From Salinispora oceanensis (GTDB taxonomy: Bacteria > Actinomycetota > Actinomycetes > Mycobacteriales > Micromonosporaceae), in the NCBI RefSeq assembly GCF_000383575.1, contig NZ_KB911579.1, positions 5,326,337-5,390,336 on the forward strand: a DNA stretch of 64,000 nucleotides, given 5' to 3'. Below the pieces are notes generated by a model, which ran no database searches, was not told the origin of the DNA, and saw only the letters and a list, made by a program, of their open reading frames with translations. Positions 8,830 through 17,964 of the stretch are shown one piece after another. Within the stretch, counting starts at the first letter, position 1, and each line of letters starts with the position of its first letter. Position numbers and translations under genes: made by a program.

Positions 8830-9944
8830 CAGTTCAGCTCTTTCGCGGTCTGCTCGGCAATCGCCGGCGCGCAGGTCATACCCCGTCCGCCCGGCCCGGT
8901 GACCACGACGCCGTTGTCGCTGACCCGTTGGCGTTGCACGATCTCGTTCGGGTCGAGGCACTGGGCGTAGACGCCGTGCCAACGGCGCCGGATCGCCGGC
9001 AGCGGCCGGCCAAGCAACGCCGAGGCGACCTCGACGAGGTGTTCGTAGGGCTCCTCGACCTGGTCAAAGGCGAACGGCTCGGCGTAGGCGTGGGTGTCGC
9101 CGATGGTCAGGCCACCGTCTAGGCGTTGCACCATCAACAGCTGCATGGCGTGTTCGGCGGCGACCGGCGGTTGCGGCTGGACGGAGTTCATCTCGTCGAG
9201 CTGCGGCCCCCGGTAACCGGGGTAGTAGCGGAAGGTGTCCCCGTCGGCGACCGAGGTGGTTAGCGGTACATCGAGCGGCGCGGTCTGGGCCATCTGCAAC
9301 CAGACTCGGCGCACCGGCAGGTTGGGGGCGAGTTCGCGGACCAGCCCGGTGAGTACCGCGCCGGTGGCCAGGATGACCTGGTCACCAACGTGCACGTCGC
9401 CGTGGTCGTCCCGGACTCCGCGATCGTTGAGGTCACGCACCTCCCGGCCAGGCAACCACTGGTAGCGGTGGCTGGCGGCGAGCGCCGCACGCAGTGCCGG
9501 CAACGCCACCCGGGATTCCACGGCGGCGTCGCGCTCGCACCAGAGGGCGGCGGCGAAGTCGCCGCCAAGGGCCGGGTTGACCACCCGCGTCTCGTCCCGG
9601 TCGAGCAGCTTGAATCCACGGGCCGGGGCATCGGGAGCCGCCGCGGCGGCTTCGGCGACGGCGACTTCCTCGGGGGTTCGACAGACGGCGAGTGACCCGT
9701 TGGCTCGGAAGCCAATGCCGGCCACCTCGGTGCCGATCTCCTCCCAGAGTTCGCGAGCCCGCAGGGCGGTCGCCAACTCGGCACCGCTGGCGCGTCCAGA
9801 AACCCAGACCAGGCCGAAGTTGCGGACGGTCGCGCCGCGCGCTTCCTTTTCCCGTTCCAGATGCAGCACCTCGTGGCCGCGTCGGATGGCCTGCCAGGCG
9901 TGCATGGTGCCGAGCACTCCGCCGCCCACGATGATCATTCGCAT
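8826..9944 (-). CDS. FAD-dependent amine oxidase of phosphonate clusters (TIGR03364 type)
   Basis: 372-residue flavoprotein of the DAO fold. The Rossmann dinucleotide motif is IIVGGGVLGTMHAW at the N-terminus, and the C-terminal FAD contact is VVVTGPGGRGMTCAPA. Proteins of this clade sit beside phosphonatase-like hydrolases and phosphonate importers and are proposed to deaminate 2-aminoethylphosphonate-like compounds, giving the aldehyde for the HAD enzyme. The ATG at 9944 has AGGGAGA just upstream. First gene of the operon. No PhnW-type transaminase is in the window, so this enzyme may replace it; the exact substrate is unknown. Confidence 0.78.
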   Translation of the reverse strand: MRMIIVGGGVLGTMHAWQAIRRGHEVLHLEREKEARGATVRNFGLVWVSGRASGAELATALRARELWEEIGTEVAGIGFRANGSLAVCRTPEEVAVAEAAAAAPDAPARGFKLLDRDETRVVNPALGGDFAAALWCERDAAVESRVALPALRAALAASHRYQWLPGREVRDLNDRGVRDDHGDVHVGDQVILATGAVLTGLVRELAPNLPVRRVWLQMAQTAPLDVPLTTSVADGDTFRYYPGYRGPQLDEMNSVQPQPPVAAEHAMQLLMVQRLDGGLTIGDTHAYAEPFAFDQVEEPYEHLVEVASALLGRPLPAIRRRWHGVYAQCLDPNEIVQRQRVSDNGVVVTGPGGRGMTCAPAIAEQTAKELNW

Positions 9945-10029
9945 GTTCTCTCCCTTGCTCAGCGAGCAGCTTTGGGGAGAGCCTTGACCTCCAGATGCAG
10001 GGAGGATGACGCGCCGGTGAATGAGCCCG

Positions 10030-10045
10030 AAAGGTTCGTACCTTT
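10030..10045. promoter_or_regulatory. Perfect palindrome, candidate GntR operator
   Basis: The 16 bases read AAAGGT, TCGT, ACCTTT: perfect 6-base arms around a 4-base spacer. It lies about 85-100 bases upstream of the FAD oxidase start and 46 bases after the GntR stop, in the only sizeable gap before the operon. GntR/HutC regulators bind such short palindromes, so this is the obvious candidate site; binding is inference. Confidence 0.45.
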
Positions 10046-10090
10046 AGCAGCAATCGGTGCGCGTGCCCGGTCGGTCGAACGAAACCCAGG

Positions 10091-10831
10091 TCAGCCGAGC
10101 AGTCGGGTGGCGAACCCGATCCGGTCACCGCGATACAGGGAACGGACTCGTTCAATCGGCACCCGGTCCTGGTCCGCCGAGACCCGCTGCATGAGCAGCA
10201 TCGGCTGGGCCGGGTTCGTGCCGAGCAGCATCGCCTCTCGCGGGTTGGCCAGCACGGTCTCGATGCGCTCGGTAGCCTCGGCATAGCGAATGCCGTACCG
10301 GTCGATCATGTGCTGGTAGAGCGAGCCGGTCCCGTCGAAATCAGTCATCAGGTCGGCGAACCGGCGCACCGGCAGGTAGGTGCTCTCCAGCCCCAACGGC
10401 TCGCCATCAGCAAGCAGCACCCGCTCCAGGTGCACCACCTCGTCAGTGGCAGCTACGCCCAGATCCGCCGCGAGCGAGTCACCGGCGGGCTGACGGTCGA
10501 TCATGACCACACGACGGCTCGGCTGGTGGCCCATCGTGTGTAGCGCCTCGGTGTAGCTGTGCAGGCCAAGCGGCTGGAACAGCTTGGGAGCGGCGACGAA
10601 CGTGCCGCGTCCACGGTACGCGCGCAGGCGTCCCTCCATGGTCAGCTCGGAGATCGCCTGCCGTAACGTGGAGCGAGCCACCCCGTATGTCGCAGCGAGC
10701 TGGCGTTCCGGCGGCAGCAGGGCGCCCTCCCCCAGTTCGGCCAGGAGATCAACCAGTCGGCTTTTGACCACAAAATACTTGGGAACCCGACCATGCTCGG
10801 GCACTCCCTCACGAACCGCCTCGACAAACAC
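10091..10831 (-). CDS. GntR-family regulator with UTRA domain
   Basis: 246-residue DNA-binding regulator of the HutC subfamily. The winged helix-turn-helix spans about residues 17-80, with LPPERQLAATYGVARSTLRQ typical of GntR. The UTRA ligand-binding domain follows (about 95-240) with PLGLESTYLPVRRF. It lies between the phosphonate operon and the divergent PhnZ-like gene, so it probably responds to a phosphonate or breakdown product and controls both. The start is GTG at 10829-10831. The 152-base divergent gap to the HD gene should hold two promoters. Confidence 0.85.
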   Translation of the reverse strand: MFVEAVREGVPEHGRVPKYFVVKSRLVDLLAELGEGALLPPERQLAATYGVARSTLRQAISELTMEGRLRAYRGRGTFVAAPKLFQPLGLHSYTEALHTMGHQPSRRVVMIDRQPAGDSLAADLGVAATDEVVHLERVLLADGEPLGLESTYLPVRRFADLMTDFDGTGSLYQHMIDRYGIRYAEATERIETVLANPREAMLLGTNPAQPMLLMQRVSADQDRVPIERVRSLYRGDRIGFATRLLG

Positions 10832-10983
10832 CGGCTGACCCTAACCCGCAGGGGCGCACCGCCCACCCTGGAAGCCGGCCGGGTAGCGCAGGCCCGCACG
10901 ACCCGGTTCGCCATCATCGCCGGCACCTTGGGCACCCGTCCCACGGCGCCTCAGAGCGGCGGACCACCGGTAGGGTGCCGGCC

Positions 10984-11520
10984 ATGCATGCCGTGGTTGA
11001 CGCCGAAAGTCTGCTGGCCTTCCTCGCCGGGCTCGACGGGGTGTACGACGCGCCCCCACCGCTGGGAGACCCGGTGGACCTGCTGGCACACGGGCTGCAG
11101 TGCGCGGCCGTCCTGCGCAACGACAGACCAGACGACCTCGGGCTCCAACTGGCGGGACTGGTTCACGACATAGGCCACGCCGTTGGCGACGACCCCGACC
11201 ATGCCCGGGTCGGCGCTGACGTCGTCCGCCCGGTCCTTGGCCCACGGGTCGCCGACCTCGTCGCCCTGCACGTCCCGGCGAAGCGCTACCTCGCCTCGAC
11301 CGAGTCCGACTACGAGCTGTCGGAGGCGAGCCGGCTGAGCTTGCTGCGGCAAGGCTCCGTGATGACCAGCGAGGAGCAGGAGAAATTTCTCGCCCATCCG
11401 GCAGCGGCCGACGCGGTGACGTTGCGTCGCGCCGACGAAGCAGCCAAGATCGTCGGGCATCAGGTTCCCGGTCTCGACGTGTGGGCACCGCACCTACTCA
11501 CGTACGCCAGTGGTGTGTGA
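10984..11520 (+). CDS. HD-domain oxygenase, PhnZ-like, phosphonate degradation
   Basis: 178-residue HD-superfamily protein of the type found in phosphonate operons (TIGR03276). By alignment from memory to PhnZ, a mixed-valent diiron oxygenase cleaving 1-hydroxy-2-aminoethylphosphonate to glycine and phosphate, the iron ligands are all present: His36, His61, Asp62, His73, His96 and Asp151. Tyr21 and Lys100 (substrate contacts in PhnZ) are also kept. Key segments are LVHDIGH and LHVPAKRYL. No PhnY hydroxylase is nearby, so the source of a hydroxylated substrate is unclear. The ATG at 10984 was chosen; an in-frame GTG lies at 10975. Divergent from gntR. Confidence 0.78.
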   Translation: MHAVVDAESLLAFLAGLDGVYDAPPPLGDPVDLLAHGLQCAAVLRNDRPDDLGLQLAGLVHDIGHAVGDDPDHARVGADVVRPVLGPRVADLVALHVPAKRYLASTESDYELSEASRLSLLRQGSVMTSEEQEKFLAHPAAADAVTLRRADEAAKIVGHQVPGLDVWAPHLLTYASGV

Positions 11521-12094
11521 CGGCCACCGACCCGGCCCGTAGACAGACGCCGCGTGAGCGGCTCGCTGATCCGCTCGGCTCACTGGCAGCGTTCGTGGTG
11601 GCTAGGAATGTGGCGGCCAAGGGCTTGGCCACATGCACAGTCGGTGTCATAGAGCATCGCCCGGAGCGCCGCCCGTTCTGCCGCGGCCCATTCGACCCTC
11701 CTGGACCTCGTACTCCTCCGGTTCCGCCCAGAGGAACGCCCGCCACCACGTCCGGAAGAAGGACCCACGCATTGCGGGGTCCGTACCGCCAGGTGGAGAT
11801 GCCCCTGTGGTTCGTCCTCGAAGCCCGGCGCACGGACCCGGTGCGGCCGGTGAGAATTCCGCTCGGTGCGCTCGTACGGCCTCAGCATCAGATTTCCGCG
11901 ATCCCGCCTCGGCCCCGCCCAATCTCGTAGCCAGGAGGGCAGACCCAGAAAGGGTGACCGTCGGTGGCGGTGACTTGCCCGTCGGGGGATGCGCCCGTCG
12001 GTTGGCTCAATCCGCAGGTCACGGCGGCATCCGTGCGCCGTAACCGGATTGCGCGCTTTGAACACGTTCGATCGGCCTCTGTAGCATCGCTGCC
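11521..12094. other. Intergenic region with remnants of a decayed minus-strand gene
   Basis: No intact gene is visible in these 574 bases. On the minus strand, one frame near 11690-11800 reads FFRTWWRAFLWAEPEEYEV and the next frame over, ending at 11580, reads AAAERAALRAMLYDTDCACG. Both look like real protein and would join into one C-terminus if a base were added or removed near 11690, so this is probably a dead gene of unknown function. The right end should hold the promoter of the histidine kinase. Confidence 0.3.
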
Positions 12095-13777
12095 GTGGAC
12101 AAGCCACGCCCGCGCCGCACCCGAGCGCCGAGTCGGATCCGCACGGTCGCGCATCGTCTCCGCAGCAGTCCACGGCTCGTCGACACCGTGCTCTACGTAT
12201 GCCTGCTCGGTGTGCTGGCCACCGACGCGGAGAGCCTGGCCTCCCGCCCCTGGGAGTACGCGACGGCGCCGGTCCTCATCGTCGGCGCGGTCGCCCTCTC
12301 CCGGGTCCGGCCGGCCTGCTCGCTTACCCTCGCCGCCCTGTCCGGTACGTCGTACCTCGTGAACGCCGGCGGCTCGCCGGAGTGGCCGATCGCCCTCATG
12401 ATCATCATCGGCTACCTGGCCGGACGCCGGTCGGCCGACCATCGCAGTGCCCTGGTCGGGCTGAGCGGCACACTGGCCGTCGGTCTGCTGATCGCTCCCC
12501 TGACCGGGACACCGAGCCGCTGGCTGAGCATGGCGCTCACCGTGCTCGGCGCCGCCGCCGTGCCGTGGCTGGCTGGGCGCTACCGGCGGTTGCGGGCCGA
12601 CCTCGCGTACGCCGGTTGGGAACGCGCCTGCCAGCTGCGCCGTGAGCAGCGGACCCGCACGTCCGAGGCGCGTACCCGCGAGCGGGCCCGGATCGCCAGG
12701 GAGATGCACGACTCGCTCGGCCACGAGCTGAGTCTCATCGCGCTGCGAGCGGGCGCGTTCGAACTTGACGACGGCTTGGACGAGAGGCAACGCCGTGCCG
12801 CCGGCGAGCTGCGGGCCACGGCCGTGGCCGCCACCGAGCACCTGCAGGAGATCACCACCATGCTTCGTGACGGGGACGGGGTGGCCATCGACGCCGCCGT
12901 CGCCGACCTCGTCGCCCGAGCGCGTGACCTCGGAGTCCCGATCTCGCTCAGCGAATTCGACGAGACCGCGGGCGCGGTCGGCGATGCCACCTTCCCCATC
13001 GCGAGCGACCCGAGAGCCTCCGGCCTCACGCCGATGGCCGCGCACGCACTGCACCGCGTCGTGCAGGAGGGGGTCACGAACGCTACCCGCCACGCAGCCG
13101 GGCTCCCGGTGTCCGTCCGGCTCCACCGCACGGCCGACGAGTTAACGGTAGCGGTCACCAATCCACTGCCGGCGACCTCGGCACGGGTCGCCGGTCCGCA
13201 TTCCGGCCAGGGTCTGCTTGGCCTGCACGAGCGGCTACGCCTGGCTGGCGGTACGGTGAGCGCCGGGCCCCGCGACGGCGTCTTCGAGATCAGCGCCCAG
13301 CTGCCGATCGGAGCACGGTCCGCGCCGGCCCGCCGGATCGCACCCGAGCCGACCGGCGACGGGATACTTCCGGACCAGGCGGACCCGCCCGCCGGACCCC
13401 CGCTCGGGCTGCCCCAGGCGGAGCGGCGGATGCGGCGAAGGCTGATGGCCGCCGCCGGGCTGCCCGTCGCCGCGTTCGGTGCGCTCGGGGCCGTCCTGCT
13501 CGGCTACCACCTGCTCACGGTCGTCAACACCGCGCTCAGCCCAGCGGACTTCGACCGACTTCGGGTGGGGCAGCACCGCGACGAGTTCGCCGGATCACTC
13601 CCCCGGCGCAGCATCAGCAGCGCCCCACCGGTGCTGATCGAGCCACCGGCGCCGGCCGACGCGCACTGTGAGTACTATCTGACCAACCGCAATCCCCTAG
13701 TCATCTCTACTGACATGTTCCGGCTCTGCTACACAGGCGACACCCTGGTGACCCTGGACCGGCTCACCCGGCCGTGA
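12095..13777 (+). CDS. NarL-family sensor histidine kinase with C-terminal membrane extension
   Basis: 560 residues. An N-terminal block of about five hydrophobic segments (about 30-165) is followed by the HisKA_3 dimerisation helix with phospho-acceptor His205 in REMHDSLGHELSLI. The HATPase_c domain comes next: VVQEGVTNATRHA (N box) and GQGLLGLHERLRLAGG (G box). After it there is an unusual tail of ~150 residues: a linker, one more helix (LPVAAFGALGAVLLGYHLL) and a terminal ~75-residue domain with two cysteines (CEYYL, CYTGD) that may lie outside the cell. Its partner regulator starts 40 bases downstream. The stimulus is unknown. Confidence 0.85.
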   Translation: MDKPRPRRTRAPSRIRTVAHRLRSSPRLVDTVLYVCLLGVLATDAESLASRPWEYATAPVLIVGAVALSRVRPACSLTLAALSGTSYLVNAGGSPEWPIALMIIIGYLAGRRSADHRSALVGLSGTLAVGLLIAPLTGTPSRWLSMALTVLGAAAVPWLAGRYRRLRADLAYAGWERACQLRREQRTRTSEARTRERARIAREMHDSLGHELSLIALRAGAFELDDGLDERQRRAAGELRATAVAATEHLQEITTMLRDGDGVAIDAAVADLVARARDLGVPISLSEFDETAGAVGDATFPIASDPRASGLTPMAAHALHRVVQEGVTNATRHAAGLPVSVRLHRTADELTVAVTNPLPATSARVAGPHSGQGLLGLHERLRLAGGTVSAGPRDGVFEISAQLPIGARSAPARRIAPEPTGDGILPDQADPPAGPPLGLPQAERRMRRRLMAAAGLPVAAFGALGAVLLGYHLLTVVNTALSPADFDRLRVGQHRDEFAGSLPRRSISSAPPVLIEPPAPADAHCEYYLTNRNPLVISTDMFRLCYTGDTLVTLDRLTRP

Positions 13778-13817
13778 CTCCGGTGGTGGATCCTCGGGAG
13801 ACGAGCGAGGCGCCGCT

Positions 13818-14477
13818 GTGATCACCGTCCTGCTGGCCGACGACGAGTTGATGCTCCGGTCCGGCGTCAAGGCGATCCTGTCCACGCAGGATGACATCCA
13901 GGTCGTGGCCGAAGCGCAGAACGGGCAGGACGCCGTCGAACTCGCCCGTTTCCACCGCCCCACAGTGGCCCTGCTGGACATCCGGATGCCCTGTCTCGAC
14001 GGGCTGGCCGCCGCTGCCCTGCTGCGTGATGAAGTGCCGGAGACCAGGGTGGGCCTGCTGACCACGTTCTCCGAGGACGACCTCGTCGCCCGGGCGTTGG
14101 ACGAGGATGTCCCGGGCTTCCTGCTCAAGGCCGCCGACCCCCGTGACCTCATCGCCGGCGTCCGCGCGCTGGCCAAGGGCCAGACGCACCTCGCCCCGAA
14201 GGTCGTGGAACGGCTGATCACCGAGGTCTCCGGCGGGCGGATGGCCCGCGGGATCGCCGCCCGCAAGCGAATCGGCAGCCTCACCCAGCGCGAGGCCCAG
14301 ATCCTCACCCTGCTCGTCAAGGGGTTGTCCAACAGCGAGATTGCCGACCGGATCCGGCTCGCCGAGGGCACGGTCAAGACCTACGTCAGCACGATCCTGC
14401 TCCGCCTGAACGCCAAGAACCGCGTGCAGGCGGCGATTCTCGCCTACGAGGCGGGGTTGGTCGACAACGAGGACTGA
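13818..14477 (+). CDS. NarL/LuxR-family response regulator
   Basis: 219 residues. The receiver domain has the acidic pair ADDE near the start and phospho-acceptor Asp54 in VALLDIRMP. The C-terminal LuxR helix-turn-helix spans about 150-210 (LTQREAQILTLLVKGLSNSE, then EGTVKTYVS). Start GTG at 13818. It lies directly after the histidine kinase and is its likely partner. The targets are unknown; the MmpL-type exporter further on could be one, which is only a guess from proximity. Confidence 0.9.
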   Translation: MITVLLADDELMLRSGVKAILSTQDDIQVVAEAQNGQDAVELARFHRPTVALLDIRMPCLDGLAAAALLRDEVPETRVGLLTTFSEDDLVARALDEDVPGFLLKAADPRDLIAGVRALAKGQTHLAPKVVERLITEVSGGRMARGIAARKRIGSLTQREAQILTLLVKGLSNSEIADRIRLAEGTVKTYVSTILLRLNAKNRVQAAILAYEAGLVDNED

Positions 14478-14538
14478 TCCGCGCAGGACCCGAACGGGGC
14501 CGTGAGTGGATCAACCGGCGGCGTTTCGGATGGTGAGC

Positions 14539-14737
14539 CTAGCCCACCCGATGCGCCAGGTACGACGCGCCGCGGCCCCTTGAAGCTGCCGACCGGGTTG
14601 ACCGTCTCCACCTTGATACCGCCTCCCGCCCGATCGCGGCGCACAGGCGCTCGTCGACGAACTGCGGGGAGTCACGGAACACTTGATCGACGGCCCGGGT
14701 CGCCCTCGGCGACGCGGCCCAGGTCCAGGTCGCTCAT
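14539..14737 (-). pseudogene. Remnant of a PLP-dependent threonine dehydratase-like enzyme
   Basis: From an ATG at 14737 the minus strand reads MSDLDLGRVAE, then in the next frame ATRAVDQVFRDSPQFVDERL, then in a third frame IKVETVNPVGSFKG, and back to RGASYLAHRVG before a stop at 14539. The piece NPVGSFKGRG is the PLP-lysine segment of threonine/serine dehydratase-fold enzymes. At least three frameshifts break the first ~65 codons and the remaining ~250 residues are absent, so the gene is dead. Confidence 0.6.
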
Positions 14738-14861
14738 CGCAGACGGACCGAGGTCGGCAGGGCCGCGAACCCACGGGCCTCGGCCATCACGACAAGCTGC
14801 GCGCCGCCCCAGCATCCGAAGGCGTCGTCGACAGCAAGGTTTCTGGGATGGCCACCCACCT

Positions 14862-14999
14862 ACCCAGTACCTGGCTACCGACGGCAGGGAGGGCCACGGG
14901 TACGACGGTTTCCCATCGCTGCTGCTCACCACGACGGGCCGGCGCAGCGCGATCAGCGTGCCGCACCGGACCGACACCACCGCCCGCGCCAGGCCCTAA
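14862..14999 (+). pseudogene. Fragment of an F420-type (DDN) nitroreductase-family protein
   Basis: The frame ending at 14999 reads TQYLATDGREGHGYDGFPSL followed by LLLTTTGRRS, the typical segment of deazaflavin-dependent nitroreductase-family proteins just before the F420-binding part. Before it and after about 14960 the similarity stops and the frame is lost. It is a short internal piece of a dead gene, next to the PLP-enzyme remnant. Together with that remnant it fills the 560-base gap between the response regulator and the MmpL gene; nothing else is visible there. Confidence 0.5.
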
Positions 15000-15035
15000 A
15001 GACCGATCGGCCGCGACCCCGACCGACCACGACAG

Positions 15036-17291
15036 CTATTCAGACTCACTGGCAACAGGGACGGACTTGCCTGGCTGGACCCTGCGGGCGACTTGCCGTG
15101 TGTGGCCGTCACCATCGGAGTCACTGATGCCGATCCTGCGGTGCAGAGCACGCAAGGGTCCGGGGGCCCACCAGTTGAACCGACCGGCCAGTCGCATGAA
15201 GGCGGGCACGAGTGCCCCCCGGACCAGGAACGCATCCATGAGGATCGCCAACGCCAGACCGACACCGATGGCCTTCAGATAGACGATGCCGGAGATAATG
15301 AACCCGAGGAAGACCACGGCCATGAGGATCGCGGCTGCGGTCACCAGACGGCCACTCCGTTCCAGTCCACGAGCCACGGCGAGGGTGTTGTCGCCGGTGC
15401 GGTCGTACTCCTCCTTGATCCTGGAAAGAATGAATACCTCGTAGTCCATGGACAGGCCGAACGCGATGCAGAAGAGCAGGATCGGCACCGTCCAGGTGAT
15501 GGCGCCCGTGGCCTCGAACTCGCCGACGATCCCCTCGAGGTGACCGTCCTGAAAACCCCAGACGAGCGCGCCGAAGGTAGCACTGAGACTGAGGCAGTTG
15601 AGCACAATGGCCTTGAGCGGAATCACCACGCTGCCGGTGAAGAGGTAGAGCACCACGAGCGAGCTGGCCGCGATGAGCGCCAGTGCCAGCGGCATCCGGG
15701 AATACAGGGAGTCGAGCGAGTCGACCAGTTCGGCCGCTGGTCCGCTCACTTGCGCCTCGTACGGCGCGGACAGTGACCGGATTTGTTTGACCAGTTGCTC
15801 ACCCTCGGTCGACCTGCTGTCCACCGACGGCGTGACGGCCAGGTATACGCTGCTGTCGGTCGCGAAGCGCGTCGCCCGGACGGTCGCCTCGGTCATCCGC
15901 GTACCGTCCACGAAGCTCCCGGTCATCGTGTCGACACGGGCCACGTCAGGCAGCTGCGACACGCTCGTGGCATAGCTGGTCACTGCGGAGGCGCGATTGG
16001 CACTCGCTGGAGCGTCGGGCAGCACCACGTTGAGTGGCTGCGAATCCATCGACGAGAAGTCCTCGCGCAGGGTTGCCCCGACCTGGCTCGCGCTGGCGTC
16101 CTGGGGCAGAACCCGCTCGTCGGCCAATCCCATCCGCAGCCCGAGGAACGGGGCACCGAGGAAGAGCATCACGACGATGACAACGGCGGCCACCGGGATA
16201 GGAAACCGCATTACCGACGTAGCCAGTCGATGCCAGAAGCCCTGCTCGGGATCCGGTTCGCTGCGACGCGGGAAGATCTGGAACTTGTCCACGCGGGGGC
16301 CCAGCACGGCCAGCAACGCCGGCAGGGTCGTGATGGTGATCAGCGCTGCGATCAATGCCGTCGGGATGCCGGCGTAGGCGAAGGAGCGTAGGAAGGCGAA
16401 CGGGAAGATCAGCAGTGCGCTCAGCGAAAGGGCGACGGTGATGGCGGAGAACACCACGGTGCGTCCCGCACTGGCCAGCGTCGCCGAAATGGCCCGGTCC
16501 ATCGCCGCACCCTGACGTAGCTCCTCGCGGTAGCGGGTGAGGATGAACAGGCTGTAGTCGATCGCTAGCCCCAGGCCCAGGCCGGTCGCGACGTTGGTGG
16601 CCAGCACCGAGACATCGGTGAACGTGGTCAACAGTCGGATCACCAGAAGCACCGACACGATGGTCAGGCCGCTCACCAGCAGTGGAAGGAAAGCCGCTAC
16701 GAGGCCCCGGAACACGAAGATGAGAATGACAAAGACGATCGGGAAGGTGATTGCTTCAATTTTGATCAGGTCGCGCTCGGTGTTCTCGATGATCTCACGG
16801 TTCGCCTCGGCGGCGCCGCCGAGTTGCACCCGAAGCCCGTCCACCTCGCCGCTGTAGCGCTCGCCGAGCGCCTCCATCCGACTGTCAACCTCGTCCTCGT
16901 CGCCCTCGATCCGGGCCAGGACGAGGGCTTGGTCGCCGTCCTTACTGCGCAGGGCGGCAGGGCGTTGCTGCGTCCAGTAGGACGTCGCCTCGGCGACGCC
17001 CGGCTCAGCCGCCAACCGGCTGGTCAGCTCCGTGCCGGCCCGCGTCGCAGCGGAATCGTCCACGCCCTGGTCGGCAACAACGAGCAGGATCAGGTTGGGT
17101 GCGCCGGTGCCGAACTCCCGCTGGATGAACTCGCTCGCGCGCGCAGACTCCGTCCGGGAGTCGGTGAAGCCGCCGGCGGAAAGCATCGGAATTACTCCGC
17201 CACCGACGGCACCAGCAACTACGAACAAAGCGGCCGATATGTAGAGAATGGCCTTCCTCTTGCTGTAAGCGAGTGCGGCCAGCGTTCTCAT
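15036..17291 (-). CDS. MMPL/RND-family membrane transporter
   Basis: 751 residues with the MmpL layout: one N-terminal helix, a large outside domain, five helices with a sterol-sensing-like block, then the whole pattern repeated. Landmarks are TGLGLGLAIDYSLFILTRYR in the first half and IAFGLSMDYEVFILSRIKEE in the second, both carrying the Asp-Tyr pair of proton-relay helix 4. The ATG at 17291 is chosen because a GGAAGG-type site precedes it and the first helix starts about 13 residues on. Such pumps export lipids or antibiotics; the cargo is unknown. Standalone, with an unassigned region upstream. Confidence 0.88.
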   Translation of the reverse strand: MRTLAALAYSKRKAILYISAALFVVAGAVGGGVIPMLSAGGFTDSRTESARASEFIQREFGTGAPNLILLVVADQGVDDSAATRAGTELTSRLAAEPGVAEATSYWTQQRPAALRSKDGDQALVLARIEGDEDEVDSRMEALGERYSGEVDGLRVQLGGAAEANREIIENTERDLIKIEAITFPIVFVILIFVFRGLVAAFLPLLVSGLTIVSVLLVIRLLTTFTDVSVLATNVATGLGLGLAIDYSLFILTRYREELRQGAAMDRAISATLASAGRTVVFSAITVALSLSALLIFPFAFLRSFAYAGIPTALIAALITITTLPALLAVLGPRVDKFQIFPRRSEPDPEQGFWHRLATSVMRFPIPVAAVVIVVMLFLGAPFLGLRMGLADERVLPQDASASQVGATLREDFSSMDSQPLNVVLPDAPASANRASAVTSYATSVSQLPDVARVDTMTGSFVDGTRMTEATVRATRFATDSSVYLAVTPSVDSRSTEGEQLVKQIRSLSAPYEAQVSGPAAELVDSLDSLYSRMPLALALIAASSLVVLYLFTGSVVIPLKAIVLNCLSLSATFGALVWGFQDGHLEGIVGEFEATGAITWTVPILLFCIAFGLSMDYEVFILSRIKEEYDRTGDNTLAVARGLERSGRLVTAAAILMAVVFLGFIISGIVYLKAIGVGLALAILMDAFLVRGALVPAFMRLAGRFNWWAPGPLRALHRRIGISDSDGDGHTRQVARRVQPGKSVPVASESE

Positions 17292-17964
17292 CCTCGCCAC
17301 CTTCCAGGTCTTACGTGAAGTTCCCGCGAATATCGAGCCCCGCACCAGGCAGCGCGTATCACATCGGCCGTCGAGCCATCGGCAGCATATGATGTCCGAC
17401 ATCTGCGGGACAACGCGACACCCGTCGCCGCGGCGGCCCTCGCGACGCCGCGCAGGCGGCCGGCGTCCAGCGACTGGCGGCTACCGGAAGAGCACATACC
17501 ACAAATCCACGTTCTCCGATCAATATTGGACATTTTGTGGCCCGGTTGCGGCGACTGATCGACCGACTCGCCCACCGCGGCCGAGGGCTGGTGGTCGCCG
17601 ACCTTCCCGCCTCGATCTGGCCATGTCTCGGCGTGCCAGCTCGGATGCCCTCCTGGGTACGCATGAAGTGCTCGGGCACCCGTCAGCGATAGGCCGGCAA
17701 CGGTCGGCCCGGCCGTTTGCACGGCTGGTGCCCGCCGGCACCTGCAGGCTGACTCCGCGCAGCGATTCCGCTGTCGCCGCCGTCCCACCGCCTCCACAGG
17801 CACCCACGCCGGCCACTGCCCCGTGGCGTCGGCCGTGAAGGAACCGGACGGTGAGCGGGAACCTGCCCAAGAGAAGCAAACATCGATAGCATCGGGAAGT
17901 CGGCAGCACGTTGCACGGCGGCACCGCCGGAGCCAGGACGACAACGACAGCGGAGAAGACGCGG
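17292..17964. other. Intergenic region, no recognisable gene
   Basis: 673 bases between the divergent MmpL gene and a small membrane-protein gene. Several open frames exist on both strands, but none reads as a known family and codon composition shifts between frames, so I see nothing supportable. MmpL genes often have a TetR regulator upstream; I looked for one and found no helix-turn-helix. The two promoters should lie at the two ends. Confidence 0.4.

Noticed and set aside
11888..13126. Minus-strand open frame of 412 codons
   Set aside because: It runs antisense to the histidine kinase, which carries clear HisKA_3 and HATPase motifs; the reverse frame has no family features.
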